A stretch of DNA of 8,278 nucleotides from Pseudomonadota bacterium (GTDB taxonomy: Bacteria; Pseudomonadota; Alphaproteobacteria; Rhizobiales; Devosiaceae). Positions within the stretch are counted from its first letter, which is position 1. Every line of letters starts with the position of its first letter. The notes under the pieces were generated by a model, which saw nothing but the letters and a program-made list of their open reading frames with translations, was not told the origin of the DNA and did no database searches. Below, in pieces: positions 5,465-8,278 of this stretch. A program made the translations under genes and the position numbers. Location: NCBI GenBank assembly GCA_023436745.1, contig JAEZHZ010000143.1:1-8278 (forward strand), written 5' to 3'.

Positions 5465-6499
5465 TCAATTCTCGCGGAAGAATGCATCCACCACCGCGAG
5501 CGCACCCTCCACCGCCGCGTCGTCCACGTCGAGATGGGTCACCCAGCGCTGCTGGCCGTAGCGGCCGGTGACCGCCACGCCGTGCGCTTCGAGATGGGGC
5601 GCGAGCCGCTTGCCCAGCTCGGGGTCCATGTCCACCCACAGAATATTGGTGTCGGGCGCTGTGACCCGCAGCGCCTTGTGGCGCGCCAGCCCCTCGGCCA
5701 GCGCCCCTGCGCGCCGATGATCCTCGGCCAGCCGCGCCACGTTGTGCTCGAGCACGTAGAGCCCTGCCGCCGCCAATATGCCCGCCTGCCGCATGCCGCC
5801 GCCCAGCATCTTGCGGTTGCGGCGCGCGGTCTCGATCAGGTCCGCGCGCCCGGCCAGCACCGAGCCCACCGGCGCGCCGAGCCCCTTGGAGAGGCAGATC
5901 GACACCGTGTCAAATGGCGCAACGAACTTCGCTATATCCATGCCAAGCCTGACGGCGGCGTTGAAAGCCCGCGCTCCGTCGAGGTGAAAGCCCAGCCCAT
6001 GCCGGCGGGCGATCCCGCCCACCTCGGCCATCCAGTCCACCGGCAGCACCCTGCCCCCGAAGGTGTTTTCGAGTGCGATCACCCGCGTGGTGGCGAAATG
6101 GCTGTCCCCGGCCTTGATCGCGGCTTCGATCCGTTCCGGATCCATGGTGCCGTCGGCACGGTGCTCGATCGGCTGCGGCTGGATCGAGCCCAGCACGGCC
6201 GCACCGCCCGCCTCGAACTTGTAGCAATGCGCGTCCTGTCCCGCGATGAACTCGTCGCCGCGTCCGCAGTGGCTCATCAGCGCCAGCAGGTTGGACTGCG
6301 TGCCGGACGGCACGAAGAGTGCAGCCTCCTTGCCCGTCATCGCGGCAAGGCGCTGCTCCAGCAAGTTCACCGTGGGGTCGTCCCCATAGACGTCGTCACC
6401 CACCTCCGCTGCTGCCATGGCGGCGCGCATGGGCGCGGTCGGACGGGTAACGGTGTCGGAGCGGAAGTCGAAGCGGATGGCGTTGGCGGTCATGGTCAT
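5465..6499 (-). CDS. ltaE: low-specificity L-threonine aldolase
   Basis: PLP-dependent enzyme cleaving L-threonine or L-allo-threonine to glycine and acetaldehyde (fold type I, cytosolic tetramer). 344 residues from the first ATG, the usual length. Family features in order are FDFRSDTVTRPT (10-21), VGDDVYGDDPTVNLLEQ (33-49), FVPSGTQSN (62-70), His91 (stacks on the PLP ring), His134 in DSHFATTR (contacts the substrate hydroxyl in related enzymes), ENTFGGRVLP (144-153), HLDGAR (172-177) with Asp174 for the pyridine nitrogen, and SICLSKGLGAPVGS (200-213) with Lys205 as the PLP-binding lysine. ENTFGG departs from the ENTHNG common in the family. Two in-frame ATGs, at 6499 and 6493, are both possible; the only SD-like element (AGGGG, 6507-6503) is close to the first and 9 bases from the second. 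It lies 55 bases after the TPR-methyltransferase gene, separated by two hairpins. Confidence 0.93.
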   Translation of the reverse strand: MTMTANAIRFDFRSDTVTRPTAPMRAAMAAAEVGDDVYGDDPTVNLLEQRLAAMTGKEAALFVPSGTQSNLLALMSHCGRGDEFIAGQDAHCYKFEAGGAAVLGSIQPQPIEHRADGTMDPERIEAAIKAGDSHFATTRVIALENTFGGRVLPVDWMAEVGGIARRHGLGFHLDGARAFNAAVRLGMDIAKFVAPFDTVSICLSKGLGAPVGSVLAGRADLIETARRNRKMLGGGMRQAGILAAAGLYVLEHNVARLAEDHRRAGALAEGLARHKALRVTAPDTNILWVDMDPELGKRLAPHLEAHGVAVTGRYGQQRWVTHLDVDDAAVEGALAVVDAFFREN

Positions 6500-6511
6500 T
6501 TGCCCCTGTGA

Positions 6512-6554
6512 GCTTGCGCGCTTCTCGCAAGCCGGCGCTGTTTTGGCCAGCGCC
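6512..6554 (-). promoter_or_regulatory. tandem 7-bp hairpins between methyltransferase and threonine aldolase genes
   Basis: Two perfect inverted repeats stand side by side. GGCGCTG (6534-6540) pairs with CAGCGCC (6548-6554) around a 7-base loop. GCTTGCG (6512-6518) pairs with CGCAAGC (6526-6532), also around a 7-base loop. One base separates them. The first begins immediately after the methyltransferase TAA, and the second ends just before the leader carrying the AGGGG of ltaE. Neither is followed by a T-run on the - strand, so they do not look like ordinary intrinsic terminators. An attenuator, an mRNA processing or stability element, or a protein-binding site are all possible. Confidence 0.5.
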
Positions 6555-7535
6555 TTATGCGGCGACATCGCCCCCGGCCTCGTGGTCGTTGGCGGCGTGA
6601 GCCGTAACCGGCGGACGCCTCGCCACCACCAGCAGGCCGATAACCGGCACGCCCCGGTCCATGCGCAGTTCGGCTGTCTCGAAGTCCAGAACCTCCAGTC
6701 CCGCTGCAAGCAGTGCCGCCCGCGCCGCATCCGCCTGATGGGCGTAGCGCAGCGAGGGCCGCAGGAACACCGGCTCCTCGCCGTCATGCGCTTCCAGCGA
6801 CAGCGCCCCCAGCCCGCCGGGCTGCAGCGCCGGCACCAGCGCGGCCAGCACCGGCTCGAGTGCGCCGCAATAGATCAGCACGTCGGCGGCGGTGATGAGG
6901 TCGGCGTCCGCGCGGCGGGCGTTCAGGGCGGCAACCAGTTCCGCCTTCTCCAGGCGGTCGTAGACGCCCTTGCGCGCCGTCTCCGCAATCATCGCCGCCG
7001 AGATGTCGATGCCCTCGAGCAGGTCGACCCGTGACCGCAGCCGCTCTCCCATCAATCCCGTGCCGCAGCCGAGGTCGATGGCCTTGTGGAACCTCTCGAT
7101 GCCAAGTACGGCCATCCGGCTCGAGACCAGCTCATCGAGCAGTTGCGGCACCCTGTAGCCCAGCCGCCCAACCAGGGCGCTCTCGAACTTGGGGGCGTAC
7201 TGGTCGAACAGCGCCTCCACATAGGTCGCGGCGGTGCCGTTCGCGGCTGGCGCTGCACCATGGGCGGCAAGTTTCAGCACCGCGCCGAAGACGCCTTCGT
7301 CGTCCAGGGCCTCCAGCCGCCGCCACGCGGCGATCGCTCCGGCCACGTCGCCCGCCTTTTCGAGGAAGCTTCCCAGCAACTCCCATCCGGCTGCCCAGTC
7401 GGGCACGGTCTCCATCGTCTGCGCCATCAGGTCGGCGGCTGCTGCAGCATCGCCCCCCTCGGCCAGCATGCGGGCATAGTGCGCCCGCCGGTCAGCGATG
7501 CTGTCGCCGGACGAATAGTGGAACGCCTTGTTCAA
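6555..7535 (-). CDS. TPR-containing class I SAM-dependent methyltransferase (COG4976-like)
   Basis: 326-residue predicted methyltransferase with an N-terminal helical repeat unit. Residues about 16-78 read as two TPR-like helix pairs (ADRRAHYARMLAEGGDAAAAADLM, then GWELLGSFLEKAGDVAGAIAAWRRL). A linker and the block YVEALFDQYAPKFESALVGRLGYRVPQLL (105-133) follow, typical of the COG4976 TPR-methyltransferases. The Rossmann core has motif I AIDLGCGTGLMGERL (152-166), motif II EGIDIS (174-179) and a later DLITAADVLIYCG stretch (motif IV region). The substrate is unknown. The start is a TTG at 7533-7535, with an in-frame TAA only 18 bases upstream and no good Shine-Dalgarno sequence; the next start, ATG at 7469, would cut off the first TPR helix. 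It leads the aldolase gene on the same strand. A 12-base operator-like palindrome sits 17 bases before the start. Confidence 0.85.
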   Translation of the reverse strand: MNKAFHYSSGDSIADRRAHYARMLAEGGDAAAAADLMAQTMETVPDWAAGWELLGSFLEKAGDVAGAIAAWRRLEALDDEGVFGAVLKLAAHGAAPAANGTAATYVEALFDQYAPKFESALVGRLGYRVPQLLDELVSSRMAVLGIERFHKAIDLGCGTGLMGERLRSRVDLLEGIDISAAMIAETARKGVYDRLEKAELVAALNARRADADLITAADVLIYCGALEPVLAALVPALQPGGLGALSLEAHDGEEPVFLRPSLRYAHQADAARAALLAAGLEVLDFETAELRMDRGVPVIGLLVVARRPPVTAHAANDHEAGGDVAA

Positions 7536-7552
7536 CGCTGGTGATCTCTGAG

Positions 7553-7564
7553 GTTACCGGTAAC
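7553..7564. promoter_or_regulatory. operator-like palindrome resembling GntR/LacI-family sites
   Basis: GTTACCGGTAAC is a perfect 12-base palindrome with the central CG typical of LacI-family operators. It equals the inner part of the E. coli GntR (gluconate repressor) consensus as I recall it (ATGTTACCGGTAACAT). It lies 17 bases upstream of the methyltransferase start codon, a fitting place for a repressor. No regulator gene is in the window, so the cognate protein is unknown. Confidence 0.4.
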
Positions 7565-7761
7565 TCCCGGCGGCGCCGGATTTCGCGCAGCAGCAACACA
7601 TTTGCAAGGGGAAAGTCGCGACCCGGCGCCCCGCCTGCATCACAGGACATTTGCATTCGTCGCAGATCGGCTATGGTTGGGCCGTCCGGCGCCTGCCGTT
7701 TTCATCTTTCGCCGGATCTTTTCATCCGGACGTAGCGCCCCGCGTGTTCATGGTAGAGCGC

Positions 7762-7831
7762 AAGTGCTTGTCGACGTTTTGTTTCCCGAACGCGAGAACT
7801 ACATGTTTTCGCGACGACGTTGTTTGCACTT
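7762..7831 (+). other. candidate structured RNA element upstream of csp
   Basis: An outer inverted repeat AAGTGC (7762-7767) / GCACTT (7826-7831) encloses a possible GTCG/CGAC pairing (7770-7773 with 7815-7818) and a strong inner hairpin. In that hairpin CGCGAGAAC (7791-7799) pairs with GTTTTCGCG (7805-7813) around a TACAT loop: nine pairs, one of them a G-U wobble. On the - strand that wobble becomes a C-A mismatch, so the fold favours a + strand transcript. It could be part of a long csp leader or a separate small RNA; a T6 run lies at 7851-7856, but only a 4-bp stem precedes it. No known RNA family was recognised. Confidence 0.35.
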
Positions 7832-7925
7832 ACCCGTATTGAACGGCTGCTTTTTTCACGCTAGGTTGATCGGTATCGAATATTGCGGCCGACCGATCTG
7901 ATCATGCGAACACCATTCGCGCTTG

Positions 7926-7956
7926 CTGACGTCAATCTCCGACATTTCGATACACT
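7926..7956 (+). promoter_or_regulatory. possible sigma-70-type promoter of the cold-shock gene
   Basis: CTGACG (7926-7931) matches the -35 box at 4 of 6 positions and TACACT (7951-7956) matches the -10 box at 4 of 6, but the spacer is 19 bases, longer than ideal. Transcription would begin near 7963 and give a leader of about 55 bases. The -35 part overlaps the palindrome TGACGTCA. This is a weak prediction, and a promoter further upstream is possible. Confidence 0.3.
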
Positions 7957-7963
7957 CTAGTTG

Positions 7964-7979
7964 GAGGCCCACAGGCCTC
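7964..7979 (+). promoter_or_regulatory. GC-rich hairpin in the csp leader
   Basis: GAGGCC (7964-7969) and GGCCTC (7974-7979) form a perfect 6-base-pair stem with a CACA loop, 37 bases before the csp start codon. If transcription begins near 7963, the hairpin would be the very 5' end of the mRNA, where such stems commonly protect against decay. The structure is seen directly; the role is inference. Confidence 0.45.
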
Positions 7980-8016
7980 GACTGCCACCAGCGATTTGCA
8001 CGAGGGAACGCGCATT

Positions 8017-8226
8017 ATGGCAACAGGTACCGTCAAGTGGTTCAACGGTCAGAAGGGTTATGGATTCATCCAGCCCGACGAGGGTGGGGCGGACGTTTTC
8101 GTTCACATCTCGGCCGTGCAGCGCTCGGGCCTCAACGGTCTCGACGAGGGCCAGAAGGTCAATTACGAGATCGTCAAGGACAAGCGGACCGGCAAGTCCG
8201 CCGCCGATAACCTGACCGCCGTCTGA
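8017..8226 (+). CDS. CspA-family cold-shock protein
   Basis: A 69-residue single cold-shock domain (OB fold) that binds single-stranded RNA/DNA and acts as an RNA chaperone in the cytoplasm. Near-textbook sequence: MATGTVKWFNGQKGYGFI at the N-terminus, RNP1 KGYGFI (13-18), RNP2 VFVHIS (27-32), GLNGLDEGQKVNYEI (38-52), and the short C-terminal strand KSAADNLTAV. Surface aromatics Trp8, Phe9, Tyr15, Phe17, Phe28 and His30 supply the nucleic-acid-stacking face. The ATG at 8017 has GAGGGA about 9 bases upstream; an in-frame ATG at 7996 precedes this site and would add seven non-family residues, so I rejected it. It is monocistronic, with a structured leader and its own terminator. Alphaproteobacteria have several csp paralogues, so cold inducibility cannot be assumed. 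Confidence 0.96.
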   Translation: MATGTVKWFNGQKGYGFIQPDEGGADVFVHISAVQRSGLNGLDEGQKVNYEIVKDKRTGKSAADNLTAV

Positions 8227-8250
8227 CATTTTCTGCCGGATAACTGAAAA

Positions 8251-8278
8251 GGGCGCGCTCACTGGGAGGAGCGCGCCC
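8251..8278 (+). terminator. intrinsic terminator hairpin after csp (T-run beyond window)
   Basis: GGGCGCGCTC (8251-8260) and GAGCGCGCCC (8269-8278) form a perfect 10-base-pair, GC-rich stem with an 8-base loop, 24 bases after the csp stop. AAAA (8247-8250) precedes the stem, as in bidirectional terminators. The window ends at the last stem base, so the expected T-run cannot be seen. Confidence 0.85.

Larger units (their letters stand above)
7536..8016. other. 481-base gene-free region between divergent methyltransferase and csp genes
   Basis: No convincing gene is present. Two + strand frames of 99 and 63 codons begin with TTG, lack ribosome binding sites and have no recognisable family. The stretch is visibly richer in A/T than the flanking genes and has T-runs (T6 at 7851-7856). 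It contains an operator-like palindrome (7553-7564), a hairpin CCGGAT/ATCCGG at 7712-7729, a larger predicted fold at 7762-7831, a GATCGGT/ACCGATC inverted repeat (7868-7874 and 7892-7898, 17-base loop), a TGACGTCA palindrome (7927-7934), and the csp promoter and leader. Cold-shock genes commonly have long structured leaders, which may account for part of it. Confidence 0.7.

Noticed and set aside
5440..5468. TTGACG (- strand 5468-5463) as the -35 box of a promoter for the CelD-like gene
   Set aside because: No acceptable -10 sequence occurs at 16-18 bases spacing.
7598..7655. Direct repeat ACATTTGCA at 7598-7606 and 7647-7655, and TTTTCATC at 7699-7706 and 7719-7726
   Set aside because: Only two copies each; a 9-base match in a region of this size is expected about every second time by chance.
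7834..7856. Possible terminator CCGT-ATTGA-ACGG followed by CTGC and T6
   Set aside because: The stem has just 4 pairs and the T-run is offset by 4 bases; too weak to call without transcript data.
7602..7901. 99-codon + strand open frame upstream of csp (also a 63-codon frame, 7651-7842)
   Set aside because: TTG starts, no ribosome binding site, no recognisable protein features, and overlap with predicted RNA structure.

Overview
The window is a GC-rich stretch of bacterial chromosome. Gene content points to an alphaproteobacterium, probably of the Hyphomicrobiales (Rhizobiales); a Devosia-like genus is only a guess. The main clues are a sigma-EcfG-type promoter (GGAAC-N16-CGTT), a ClpS of the alphaproteobacterial ClpS2 type ending in TTEPEE, a DUF2277 protein, and a TPR-methyltransferase of the COG4976 kind. 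I see no phage, transposon, CRISPR, tRNA or rRNA sequence.

Layout, left to right. (1) A GNAT acetyltransferase, cut by the left edge, converges on an aldo/keto reductase; their stop codons interlock in a CTAG. (2) The reductase follows a 57-residue DUF1328 membrane protein. The pair sits behind a consensus EcfG promoter and looks like a two-gene general-stress operon. (3) Divergent from it come clpS and a glutathione S-transferase-like gene on the + strand, which converge on the DUF2277 gene. (4) On the - strand, a CelD/BcsL-type acetyltransferase overlaps a Wzx/MVF-type polysaccharide flippase by 8 bases, and DUF2277 follows 63 bases later; this looks like a small surface-polysaccharide unit with no glycosyltransferase in view. 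(5) Further right, still on the - strand, a TPR-plus-SAM methyltransferase precedes a low-specificity threonine aldolase, with two back-to-back hairpins filling the 55-base gap. (6) A gene-poor region of about 480 bases (7536-8016), visibly richer in A/T, holds a 12-base palindrome resembling a GntR/LacI-family operator, a strong hairpin inside a larger fold, and the leader of a cold-shock gene. (7) A CspA-family gene ends in a strong hairpin terminator at the right edge.

Stress is a recurring theme: EcfG promoter, aldo/keto reductase, DUF1328, N-degron adaptor, GST and cold-shock protein. I found no clear new multi-gene system. The points most worth a second look are the EcfG promoter, the Arg at the ClpS gatekeeper position, the structured non-coding DNA upstream of csp, the operator-like palindrome, the tandem hairpins, and the hairpin that overlaps the ribosome binding site of the CelD-like gene.
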